NCBI GenBank assembly: GCA_964602455.1 | Contig: CAZRRG010000020.1 | Location: 1-29,734, forward strand | Reading direction: 5' to 3' | DNA from: JBBDIP01 sp964602455 | Lineage (GTDB): Bacteria > Bacillota > Sulfobacillia > Fermentithermobacillales > Fermentithermobacillaceae | DNA: 29,734 nucleotides | Part shown: one piece after another, positions 1 to 9,300 of the stretch | Numbering within the stretch: the first letter of the stretch is position 1 | Layout of the letters: every line of letters begins with the position of its first letter | Notes under the pieces: model-generated | The model's database searches: none | What the model was told of the DNA's origin: nothing | Seen by the model: the letters and a program-made list of their open reading frames with translations, nothing else | Position numbers and translations under genes: made by a program

Positions 1-1
1 T

Positions 2-820
2 TTCTCCCACCTCGCGGACTGTCTACGGGCCGGCCTGGTCATCGCATTTTCCCCGGCCAGCTTCGGCGCCTTGACCTTCTGGGCCTTCTTGACGGCCCGC
101 CGCCCGGGTGTGGAGGTGACCATCTGCGAGGTCGTCTCGTTCCCATACGTGTGCGACCTTAGGCCTGATGGGACTGTGTTCGTCCACGGGATCAAGAAGG
201 AACTCCGCGCGGCGGTGAGTCCCACCAGTCAGACCGGACCGGTCCTGGCAACCCTCAACCGCTACCTGGACATCCTGATTCCGGCCAAGAGTTTCCTTGA
301 GACCAGCCTCGATAACATGAACATGACGCTGCATCCGCTTCCTGTGCTGCTGAACCTTCACGCGACTGAGACGGCGCCGGCGACGTTCCGCCACTTCATT
401 GACGGCGTGACGCCATCCATTGGCAGGCTGCTGGAGAAACTCGACGCAGAACGGATGGCCATCGGAAGAGCCTATGGGTTGAGCCTTACGTCAGCCATCG
501 ACCAGCTGAAGACGTACTACGGTGACCGCGGCAGGGACACCATCGCCGAGTATGTAACCGCCCCCGACGGCCCATATCCCAACGTCAAGGGTTTTGGTAT
601 CCGGAGCAGGTATGTTACCGAGGACGTGCCCTACCTTGTCGTGGCGGGGCTTTCTCTGGCAGACGCGGCAGGCGTACCTGCACCCACGATGGAACTCTGC
701 GTGCAGCTGGCGAGCGCGATAATGGATGTGGACTACCGCTCATCCGGCTACACACTTGCTCGCCTGGGGCTCGAGGGCCTCGACCGCGAGGGTATTCTGG
801 CTGCCGTGGGGGAGAACTAG
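2..820 (+). CDS. Opine dehydrogenase family enzyme (NAD/NADP octopine/nopaline dehydrogenase), 5'-truncated by the window edge
   Basis: The reading frame is open from base 2 to the TAG at 818-820, giving 272 visible residues. The TTG at base 71 is internal, because homologous-looking sequence (HLADCLRAGLVIAFSP) precedes it in frame. The family is usually about 360 residues, so roughly 90 residues holding the N-terminal Rossmann GxGxxG motif lie outside the window. The visible part matches the C-terminal octopine/nopaline dehydrogenase domain: a conserved N-x-x-LHP-x-P-x-LLN segment (NMTLHPLPVLLN) whose His is expected to be catalytic, and a late RYVTEDVPYLVV motif typical of the family. Known members reduce the imine formed between an amino acid and an alpha-keto acid, giving secondary-amine opines, in the cytoplasm. 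The substrate here cannot be told. It is separated by 850 bp of repeats from the next gene, so no functional link with its neighbours is implied. Confidence 0.85.
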   Translation, partial: FSHLADCLRAGLVIAFSPASFGALTFWAFLTARRPGVEVTICEVVSFPYVCDLRPDGTVFVHGIKKELRAAVSPTSQTGPVLATLNRYLDILIPAKSFLETSLDNMNMTLHPLPVLLNLHATETAPATFRHFIDGVTPSIGRLLEKLDAERMAIGRAYGLSLTSAIDQLKTYYGDRGRDTIAEYVTAPDGPYPNVKGFGIRSRYVTEDVPYLVVAGLSLADAAGVPAPTMELCVQLASAIMDVDYRSSGYTLARLGLEGLDREGILAAVGEN

Positions 821-894
821 GGGATCATTGCGCGGGTCGCCAGCAGGCCTGTTCCGCCTCATATAGCTCTCACGCTGCGCGATGTCGCTCGGAT

Positions 895-1029
895 CCGCCA
901 CGTTTTCGCCTCGTGGCGGGCGTCTTCCGCATAAGATGAAAAACGTGGCGGGCGAAACCCGCCACGTTTCCGACTCGTTCCCGCTTTGATCCGCCACCGC
1001 CCCAAATCTTGGCGGGCAGAACCGGCCAC
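895..1029. repeat. Cluster of three CCGCCACG/CGTGGCGG hairpin units (REP-like)
   Basis: Three related inverted repeats follow each other. Unit 1: CCGCCACG at 895-902 pairs with CGTGGCGG at 912-919. Unit 2: AAACGTGGCGGG at 941-952 pairs perfectly with CCCGCCACGTTT at 958-969 around a CGAAA loop. Unit 3: CCGCCA at 991-996 pairs with TGGCGG at 1010-1015. The sequence after unit 3 (GGCGGGCAGAACCGGCC, 1011-1027) is a degraded copy of the unit 2 core. The shared core makes this look like a small REP/BIME-type intergenic palindromic repeat. No protein is encoded here. Confidence 0.7.
941..969. terminator. Possible bidirectional intrinsic terminator (12-bp perfect GC-rich hairpin)
   Basis: A perfect 12-bp stem with a 5-base loop lies 120 bp after the opine dehydrogenase stop. 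It is flanked by GAAAA on the left and TTTC on the right, so the T-tract is better for transcription coming from the right (minus strand) than from the left. It belongs to the palindrome cluster at 895-1029, so it could be a repeat rather than a dedicated terminator. Confidence 0.35.
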
Positions 1030-1178
1030 TAGATTCTCCTTCGGAAAACCGAGCTCGTCCCGAGAAGATTTGAGGGGCTCCGAACTCCTCCGACAACCTC
1101 CGGTCCGTCCATTGTGCTCGAACCGTATCCCCCTAGCGCCGCTTGTGGAAGTCGCCGTTCTTCCCCTGGTGGCAGCAC

Positions 1179-1538
1179 GCTTCAGAAGGAAGCACCCGTT
1201 TAGCGAGGATGCATCGAACCGAAGCATCCGGTGGAGGAGGACGCTTCAATCCGAAGCACGGTTCGTACCTTCCGGGTTCTTGCGAACCCATCCCAGATAG
1301 CCATGCGCAGCCGTGCCCCTCATCACGTAAACCGCGCACGCCTGTGCACCTCATCACGCAGGGCCCGTCCACTGGTGCCCCTCATCACGCTGACCATGCT
1401 TCAAATCGGAGCAGCCTGCTCCTGGAGGGCCTCCCGGCTTCCTCAAAGTCCGCAACCCCGCTTCAAATCCGTGCGCCCTCGCCGGAAGGCCGTCCACCCA
1501 TGCCCCTCATCAGACGGAGGACGTTCATTCTCGGTGCA
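1179..1538. repeat. Left copy of a structured intergenic repeat: array of 15-16 bp palindromic units, direct repeat with 2794-3110
   Basis: Short palindromic or repeated units start at 1179 (GCTTCAGAAGGAAGC), 1210 (GCATCGAACCGAAGC), 1243 (GCTTCAATCCGAAGC), 1274 (GGGTTCTTGCGAACCC), 1313, 1344 and 1375 (GTGCMCCTCATCACG), 1398 (GCTTCAAATCGGAGC), 1437, 1460 (GCTTCAAATCCGTGC) and 1500 (ATGCCCCTCATCAGA). Intervals between starts are close to 23, 31 or 39 bp. The segment 1311-1538 is repeated in the same orientation at 2884-3110 with few differences by eye, and the 1179-1224 part resembles 2794-2840. Small open frames across it on both strands are not credible genes. A separate perfect palindrome CCCCATATATGGGG lies just to the right at 1542-1555. 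Confidence 0.8.
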
Positions 1539-1636
1539 GCCCCCCATATATGGGGTGGATTGGCAGGCATCCCCCTAGAGGCTTGTTAATAGCGGTTGTG
1601 AAGCAGTGTTTTGAACAATAGCGAAGCAGTGGTCCG

Positions 1637-1666
1637 AAGTACGTATGGTGAGACCCCTTCGTACTT
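1637..1666 (-). terminator. Weak hairpin just downstream of the nuclease-like gene
   Basis: AAGTACG at 1637-1643 pairs with CGTACTT at 1660-1666, with a 16-base loop, six bases after the stop codon of the minus-strand gene. There is no clear T-run, so a terminator role is only possible. Confidence 0.2.
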
Positions 1667-1671
1667 GGGCG

Positions 1672-2682
1672 TCAACGGCCCTGGTTACTCAGCCACGTCC
1701 AGGTCTTGCCCCTCAGCTTCTCAGCCAAGTCGGCCGCATCTGCAACTCCCAGAGGACCGATGTCGAAGTATTGCTTGCTGCCCATCATGCCGCCTCGCGA
1801 GTCCTTCACGAAGTTCGTCTCGCAGAGATCCCCCAGCAGGAAGACTCGGGATGGGTACTCCCCTCTGGCTGCGCGGATCTTTTCAATCGCCTCGGCCTCG
1901 AGTGACTTCTGGGTCTCATCGGCGTTGCTCCACTGCATTTTGGCTGCGTCCTCCGAGTAGACTTCCACTACGCCTCTGATGAGTGCCACTTTGCTGACTC
2001 GCTTGTTGCCATACATCCCGAAGTACTTGCACCGAGCGTGGTTGTAGGCACCGCCAGCCGCCGGACAGATGTAGACACCGTGTCGCTCGATGTCCTCAGG
2101 GATCCGTACACAGTTGACGACATCCAAGAGATCCTTCCATCTGGGGAGGAGGTTTCTGTTGTCAAGGTAACTGCGGAAATCCTTGACCACATCCTGAAGA
2201 CTTCTTGGGAGCGAGTCCGTCGGAATCGCGGCGAGGAACTCTTCGAAGGTGGCAGCACGAAAGGCGACCGAGCCCGAGTACCTCTCGCGACAAAGATCCT
2301 TTATGTGGGAGAACCTTGTTTGGGTGTCCGTTTCGAAGTTGCTGAGCGCGAGGAGGATCTTGAGTCCGGGCTCATCCTTCATGTTGTTCAGATGCTGCTC
2401 AAGCTGGTCATCATGGAACCAGTCGGACTCTTTGGTCTCGATGAAGATCTGGAATGCAGCCTGGGATATGAGCCCGTCCGGCACGCTGCTCCCCCGCGAC
2501 ACCTGCTGGTGGAACTGGACGCCGACGCGACTCCCGACTTCTTCGCCGACCAGGTTGGTGAGGAACTCGCCGAGCAGTCCCGGGCTCTCAGAGTACATCA
2601 ACTGCATGAGAAGCAGGCAATAGTTAGTTGTGCGGTTCTCCCCCTGGTCATATCCAGAGAACAGGCTGACTCTCTGTCCCAT
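1672..2682 (-). CDS. PD-(D/E)XK nuclease-like protein of unknown role
   Basis: This is a 336-residue protein on the minus strand. ATG at 2682 is preceded by a G-rich stretch (GGGGGG) about seven bases upstream. Near the N-terminus is GYDQGENRTTN, like the first helix of PD-(D/E)XK nucleases, with Glu15. Then come P68-D69 in a SVPDG turn and E82-T-K84 at the end of a hydrophobic strand (FQIFIETK), followed by QLEQHL. This D...ExK pattern is the classic nuclease core. The remaining 240 residues are not recognised. No methylase, helicase or toxin partner is adjacent, so it may be an orphan defence or mobile-element nuclease. It lies between two direct copies of a structured repeat and is opposite in strand to its neighbours, which is compatible with insertion as a unit. 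The superfamily call is fairly secure; the biological role is not known. Confidence 0.75.
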   Translation of the reverse strand: MGQRVSLFSGYDQGENRTTNYCLLLMQLMYSESPGLLGEFLTNLVGEEVGSRVGVQFHQQVSRGSSVPDGLISQAAFQIFIETKESDWFHDDQLEQHLNNMKDEPGLKILLALSNFETDTQTRFSHIKDLCRERYSGSVAFRAATFEEFLAAIPTDSLPRSLQDVVKDFRSYLDNRNLLPRWKDLLDVVNCVRIPEDIERHGVYICPAAGGAYNHARCKYFGMYGNKRVSKVALIRGVVEVYSEDAAKMQWSNADETQKSLEAEAIEKIRAARGEYPSRVFLLGDLCETNFVKDSRGGMMGSKQYFDIGPLGVADAADLAEKLRGKTWTWLSNQGR

Positions 2683-2793
2683 GATGTGCCCCCCCGTTGC
2701 AGGTGCTGGTCTTTGTGTTCTTCGTGGGAGGGAGGTGTCCTGCAGGAGCCCGGCAAGGTCGTGTCAGTGTGTCAAGCGCCGCGGGATAACGGT

Positions 2794-3110
2794 GCTTCGG
2801 AATGAAGCACCCGGTTAGGGGGGATGCTTCGATTCGAAGCAAGGTCTAGACCCGCCCGTCTGCTCAAATAGCTGCCCGGCCAACCGTGCTCTAATCACGT
2901 AAACCGCGCACACCTGTGCACCTCATCGCACAAAGCTCGCTCACTGGTGCCCCTCATCACGCTGACCATGCTTCAAATCGGAGCACCCTGCTCCTGGAGG
3001 GTCTCCCGGCTTCCTCAAAGTCCGCAACCCCGCTTCAAATCCGTGCGCCCTCGCCGGAAGGCCGTCCACCCATGCTCCTCATCAGACGGAGGACGTTCGA
3101 TTTCGGTGCA
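2794..3110. repeat. Right copy of the structured intergenic palindrome array
   Basis: Units start at 2794 (GCTTCGGAATGAAGC), 2826 (a perfect 17-bp palindrome, TGCTTCGATTCGAAGCA, at 2825-2841), 2886, 2916, 2947 (GTGC-CTCATCACG type), 2970 (GCTTCAAATCGGAGC), 3009, 3032 (GCTTCAAATCCGTGC) and 3072. Order and spacing match the left copy: 2884-3110 aligns with 1311-1538 at an offset of 1572-1573 bp. The left copy has one more GCTTC-type unit and the 1274 hairpin, which are missing here. The array lies upstream of both the minus-strand nuclease gene and the plus-strand giant gene. No coding sequence is supported in it. Confidence 0.8.
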
Positions 3111-3197
3111 ACAGGCTCAGGGAGTGGCAAGGAGGCGCAGTGAGGCGCAGGTCCCACCCGAGATTCCATCCTCGGCAGATCATGGGTGTATTAGCAG

Positions 3198-3251
3198 GTA
3201 GTCCGGTGATCATTACCGAAGTTATCAAGAAGTCCCCAAGGTCTGTACTAT
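3198..3251 (+). promoter_or_regulatory. Possible promoter and operator-like palindrome upstream of the giant-protein operon
   Basis: TTATCA at 3222-3227 and TACTAT at 3246-3251 are 18 bp apart and each match the sigma-70 consensus at 4 of 6 positions. Just upstream, CGGTGATCATTACCG (3204-3218) is an imperfect palindrome. Its reverse complement on 3198-3210 (ATCACCGGACTAC) resembles the 13-bp palindromes found at 19807-20018. All of this is by eye and weak; the start site has not been located. Confidence 0.25.
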
Positions 3252-3307
3252 CTCTTTGTCCGATTAGCATGACTTGTGCGACCCATCTACTGCGCCTTTA
3301 ACGCGCT

Positions 3308-3315
3308 GGAGGAGG
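3308..3315 (+). promoter_or_regulatory. Ribosome binding site fixing the start of the giant surface gene
   Basis: GGAGGAGG lies four bases before the ATG at 3320. This strong site supports the long N-terminal form even though about 45 residues precede the hydrophobic core of the signal peptide. The later in-frame ATG at 3383 has no such site. Confidence 0.6.
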
Positions 3316-3319
3316 CCCT

Positions 3320-6300
3320 ATGTTGCACCTAACGCAGATACGCCTGCCTGCGGCGGGCTCCAGGCACAGATCTCTGACCACTATGGGCTCCAGACTTGAC
3401 TGCCTAGAAGCTGTGAGCTTGAGGCGTGAACCCAAGCCTGGATCTAGGACCGGGCGCAAGTTCAGCCCCCTACCTCTTCTTCTTGCTACCTTCATCCTGG
3501 CATCCACGGTGCTTACGGCGGCCGCACCCGCCGCACTAGCCTTCGGTCTCCCCGAGGGGGGGAGGGTCTACTACAACAGGCAGCTAACGGTCTACCCTGT
3601 TATGAACGCTGACACCTACAGAGACCTCAACTTCCTGAACTCCTATATAGAGAAGAACAACAACTCAATCTACAACGTGGCGCCTGAGTTCAGACGAGAC
3701 CCGCGCTCTGAGGGCTCGGAGGAAATGCCGTACTACCTCACCTTTGGCACGGAGTTCTACCATGAGAGCGACAGCAAGACGTACGACGTCTTCTATACCT
3801 ATGAGATTGAGGACCCGTTCAAGCCCGCGGCGGTCAAAGGCGACCTGGCGGTGAGCCTCATCGCGGATCTGCACAATGACAGGCATTGGAACATAAAGCG
3901 TCACCGCGAGACCTGGACCGCATACCCCACAGCGTACATAAGCAGCAGAAACGGCACCCTGATTAGACACAAGACCGACTATATCGACAACGATAAGACC
4001 GTCTCGGGCATGGGAAGAAACGAGTTCAAGTCTGCCGGCTCGGGCGTTGCGAGCCTCGCGTTTGGCGCTCTCGGGAATGCCTGCACGTGCGGATCGTCCT
4101 GGGTGCGCAACATCAGTATCATACTGGCGGACACGGTGGGCCCCAAGGTGGCGTCGGTGTGGGTGTCGCGGGAAAGGCCGTATGTTCCAGGGGTCATGCA
4201 GGAATGGAAGGACTTCAAGGCTGGCGACACGCTCTACATAAACCTCAAGTTCGATGAGCCGATCCGGTTCGCGAACGATACCGCTCCCTTGCTTGAAGAC
4301 GCGCCCAAACTCCGGTTCAAGGTGAAGGGGATCGACACCGATACCGAAGAACCCCAGATACAGGAAGAAGCAACCCTGGTGAGCCTGGACTATGACACGC
4401 TGACGTTCAAGTATGTCATCCCCGAGACCTTCCGCGTGAATGGCCAGGATGTGCTCGCAAACTATTACATCTACGAGATTGCTCCCTACGCCCAGCAGAC
4501 CACCTGGATAGGTGGCAACAGCGCCTTCGAGCTCAAACTCTTTGGCAGGACCGACTCCAGCAAGAAGTACCTCGACACCACCAGGAGGACCTCGTCCCTC
4601 ATCGTCGACCTGGCGGGGAATCCGATCCGGACCGGCGCCTCGGTCGTCACCGTGAGTAACCCCGCGTACTTGGACAATGTGCCTCCCACGGTGCGGAGAA
4701 TTGAGCTTGTGCGCCCTGAGCACAAATACGGGACTGTCGCGACTCCCAGGGACGTTTTCGCTACGATGGGGCAGAAGATCGGTTTCTACGTTTACTTCTC
4801 TGAGGAAGTGGCCCTGCTTGACACGGTCGGCGGCAGGACCTACACGAACCCGTGGGGTCTAGTGGCGGACCTGAACATCAGCCTGGATGGGACCCCGGTA
4901 AAGGCGGCGATTGTCCCGGAAAGGAGCGCCACTGTCCGCGACGGTCTGAACGGCCCGATGGTCTCGCGGCTCTACTTCGAGACGACGCTCAACTCAAACA
5001 TGGCGCCGATCATATGGGACGGTAGAGATCTGCCCATCGGTATCAACAAGATCTACGTGGATAGCAGTAATGCGGCCACCGAGGGCCACATCTTTGCCGA
5101 CATCCGTGGCAACCAGTATGACCGGGATGGCGTCACCGAGTTCGTCAACGCTCCTGACGGCTCAAGGATCATGCCCGCGCAGCAAGCGTGGCTGGACACC
5201 ACCAAGCCTACAGCGACGACTACGGCCGACACCACTGAAGTTGGCGGAAAGACAGTGTACACCCCGATCCCGTTCGATGACGGCTTCTGTTTCCCGGTGA
5301 CCGTGTCCGACCCGGTCGGTCTTGGTACCCAATACCAGAGCCTGACGAATGGCATGACCGGCGTGTTCAAGTGGAACGACAGAACCGACGGGGACTTCAT
5401 GTTCGAGTACGTGGCTACCGGGAGCGTGGAGCGGCCGACTACGGGCTGGCGGTCCGGCAAGACCGACCAGCAATGCACAATGCTCCAGATAGATTCGGGG
5501 AACTACATCCACATCCGCCTGCTTCCGGATGTGGCCTACGATATGGGCCAGTCGGAGATGGTTATCCACCCCCTCGACTATGCCATGAACGCCGGCGAAG
5601 TCGTCTTTCCACTGGACCTCAAGCTGGACATGGCCGGTCCCAGGTTCACGAGCAACGGCTACCGCACCTCGTACTCCTTTACGACAGGGGGCCGCATCGA
5701 CACGTCGGTGACGGCCTTGGACGTCAGCAAGATCAGCGTGGTCGAGTACCAGTGGACGGCTCAGGGCGAAGACGCGGCTGAGGACGGGTGGACAGCTGTC
5801 GAAGACTTTGACGGAGGGTCGACCGACGAGAGGAAGACCTTCATCCTCCGCCTCGACGGACTCCCGACGGGGGCTCATCACAAGTTCTCGCTGCACCTCC
5901 GGGCGATGGATGTCAACGGATATGGACCCGGATACGGGAGCGGAGGCGGCAGCGGAGATGGTGGCTCCGGTGACGATGGCGGTAGCGGAGGAGGCGGCGG
6001 CAGTGGAGTCGGCGCCGACTCCGACGCCGTGGTCTTCAACATGGGCATCGACCTAACCACGCCTGCGTACGGCATCGATCTGGTCACCAATCCGTCGACT
6101 CCCCAGGCTGCTCACAGCGCCAAGGTGTACCTGCCGGATCAGGGTGACATCCCCCTCGAGGGGAACGCGGCCAAACTCTGGGTGCTCGTGAATAACCCGG
6201 CTACCGGCAACTACTGGATCCGGGTTTTCGACTACTTCGATGTCCGCGGCGAGGAGAAGGCTTTCGACATCTTTGACCCCTCTCAGGACTTCGGAGCGTG

Positions 6301-9300
6301 GCAGACCACGACGCCGGTGCGCAAGAGCATCGCAGTACCCGACATGTCCGTCAGTCCGCCCGACACGCTGTGGTTCGACGGTTGGTCCTACCTGCCAACG
6401 GGGTCTACCGAAAGCGGCATCCAGGACCTGCTCACAAGGTCTTACAGGAACGTCGAGATCACAATCATCGCGAAGGATTACTTCCGCTATGATGGGTGGC
6501 TGTTCGATTCAGCCTACGAGATAATCGATAGCGAGCTCGTAGCCATGGACACGTACGTGTTCAGCATGATGAACGGGGCGGCGATAAGCAGCGGGACCCG
6601 GGTTAACTCGGCTACCATCACTCCCGGCTCTCCAGTCGCCCACGTTGGCAGCTTCTATGTCCCTAGCAAGTGGATGCCAGATTCCCAGATCGACTCTCAG
6701 GGCACATGGGACCTGCTGAACATGCCGACCACTCTGGACGGCGTCATCTTCACGGTTGACCTGCGCAACTCGCTGATGCCGAGTTACGGCATAATTGACA
6801 TCGACTTCGAGAGTCCCGATACCTACTTTGCGCTCTACAGAACAGGCTCAGACATTCCGCTGTTCATGACTCCGCTTGCCCCGCAGGCCTCTCAGTACAT
6901 CGAGATACCCCAGGGTGTGGCTGACGAAACAGGTACCTACAAGGTCGTAGTGTCCATCTGCACCAAGAGCGGGGCTCATGTTGACCGCAGCGAGTACACC
7001 AACATCAGTATCGACGCGCGCAAGCCGGACACCTACGGAGTAACCCGGGTTTCGGACCCATACAGCATCTGGACGGGCAGCGGTTGGGTCTCAGCGGAAG
7101 AGATATCAACGACCTATGAGATTGCGCCGGGCGTCCGCACCTCCGAGATATTCGTGAGTGGGGAAAGCTCCCAGTACATCGACTTCGGCGGCCATATTCC
7201 CAACGTATCATACGGCTCGACGTCGTACAGCGGCGCCTTCATCAGGGTCTGGAACCAGACGGTTGTTGACAAACTCGATACGGACCCGTCGCTTTACATC
7301 CCTGAAAGCGACTTCATGTGGATCAACTGGAACGGCAGCTTCAGGCTGGATACCTGGATCCTGACGGCGCTTGAAAGAAATGAGATCAGGGACGCTCTTC
7401 GCAACCCCCCTGCTACGCCCAGGATGCCGATCCTACCCGGTGATAACGTGTTGAAGTACCAGATCGCCATACCCGGGACCGGGTTCAAGACGCCTGTGCA
7501 CACCCTCCTTGTTCATGCCGGGACCGACCATCCGGTCATTGAAATGGCGCTGTCGCCGGAGAAGGCAATGGGGCCGACCAAGGACGGGGTGGTCGCGTCG
7601 ATCAAGTCCCTCTCCAGCGAGGTCGTGTCTCCTGACAGCTTGACTGTCGGCCTTACTTTCAGGAACGGCGTGGGACTCGATCCCGCCCTCAAGACGACAT
7701 TTAAGGAAGAGCGTGAGGTCACTCTCGCCGAGAACGGCGAGTACTGGTTCTACGCCTACGACAGGTACGGCGTTTTCGGGGTTGAGAAGGTCACCATCGA
7801 CTGGATCGATAAGGAAGGGCCCACGCTCACCGTCGATAACCTGTCGGACCCCGCCAAGAACACGTTCAACTTCAGGGCAACGGTTAGCGACCCGTCGGGA
7901 TCGGATAACTGCCGCCTCTACGTTGAGTTCGACGAGGCTTATTGCTCCGTGCTCGGAGTTACCCCAGGCACGGCCTTTGAGATACCGGCAGACGCGCAGT
8001 GGAATGCTGCTCGTGTGTCGCAGAGCGGGATCTTCTCGACCTCAAGGACCACAAGCGGCGCGTCCAGGGTCTATGAGGTGGCAGGGGCATTCAGGTTCGA
8101 TGACAGCCCGAGCGCTCCGGCGATGGCCGTCCGGACCATCACCGTCTACGCCACGGACGTGGCGGGCAACGAGTCCGAGCGGAAGACCATTAACGTTACC
8201 GCGAGGAACGAACGCGCGTCGTATGTGAGCGGAGAGCTCGTGGGCGGCGCTCTCACCGCGACTTTCAGCAAACCCGTCCGGCTGTCTACCCCGAGCGAAG
8301 GGACCCTCCAGCCCGTATACAGCCTAACCAAGGAGGCGCTGCCGTTCTTCGCCAACGGCCAGTATGTCCTCAGCTACAGCGACATCTTCGGCGACCTGCG
8401 GGAAGAGACCATCACTGTGGACCAGTACTACGCACTGTACAACTGCGCGGTGAGCATCTCTGAGACGGCGCCCACCAATAAGGATGTAACGGTCGTGCTG
8501 ACGACGGCTTTCAACGACGCGGTTGTGCTGGAGCCGCCCGCCAGCGTGGCAGGGGCGACCATCACTCTGACCCGCGACGACTCGAACAACGTCACCGGCG
8601 CCACGATCGTGATGACGACGAATGGGACTTTCACCTACACGATCAAGCCCAAGGACACCGCTTTCCCGCCTGTAACCAGGTCGATAGTAGTGAACAACAT
8701 AGACAAGACCCCGCCTGTGGTCGGCATCATGTGGGCCTACTCGGGGGACGTTGTGACCGACGAGGTCCTCGGCGAGATCACGGCCGGCGACGTGATCGCC
8801 TCGCTTGACTCCGATAAGTTCCTTGTGCCGCTAGAAGGTACCGGTACCACTCACACCTTCTCGTTCGTCGACATCGACGGCGACGGCAAGAGCGACGAGG
8901 TCTCGTACACGTTCAAGTACTCGGATCTGGCGGGGAACGCGGGAGAGACTACCGTGACGCTGCCGGTCACGATAGTGACCAAGGAGCTGGTGGAAGGCGA
9001 CGTCACGCCGCCTGACTACGAGTTCTCGGTGTACAGGGTGGAGGCCGGCGTGTACACCCGTGTGGAGCGCTACAAGAGGGCCGACTACGAGGCGTTCTAC
9101 GAGTCGGCGGTGGACAAGTCGACCGCGTTCGCGCTCTTCTCGGGCATTCTGCAGCTGCGGTTTGAGGTTACCGACGAGAACCAGACCACTATCTTCGTCA
9201 GGGACGACTCGCCGGAAGGGATGACCGTCCAGGGGAAGACTGTGTGGGTATCCGCAAACGGCGACTACGTCATAGTCATCGAGGACACCGCCGGAAACCG

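Noticed and set aside
1313..1412. CRISPR-like look: GTGCCCCTCATCACG at 31-bp spacing with variable bases between
   Set aside because: The repeats are only 15 bp, the intervening 16 bp are far too short for spacers, the units degenerate and mix with another palindrome type, the whole is duplicated elsewhere, and no cas genes are present.
1460..1474. GCTTCAAATCCGTGC resembles a tRNA T-arm
   Set aside because: No acceptor, D or anticodon stems can be built around it, and the motif recurs several times as part of the array.
1542..1555. Perfect palindrome CCCCATATATGGGG considered as an insertion-site or terminator mark
   Set aside because: No target duplication, transposase or T-run accompanies it, so only its presence can be reported.
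986..1589. Overlapping open frames of 100-150 codons on both strands
   Set aside because: They run through palindromic repeat DNA, have odd composition rich in Arg, Pro and Ser, lack ribosome binding sites and exist on both strands at once.
2038..2805. 255-codon plus-strand frame opposite the nuclease gene
   Set aside because: It is an antisense shadow of a gene with a recognisable nuclease core, and its own product matches nothing.
3665..4723. 352-codon minus-strand frame within the giant gene
   Set aside because: Long antisense frames are expected in GC-rich coding DNA. The plus-strand product has a signal peptide and a paralogue in this window.
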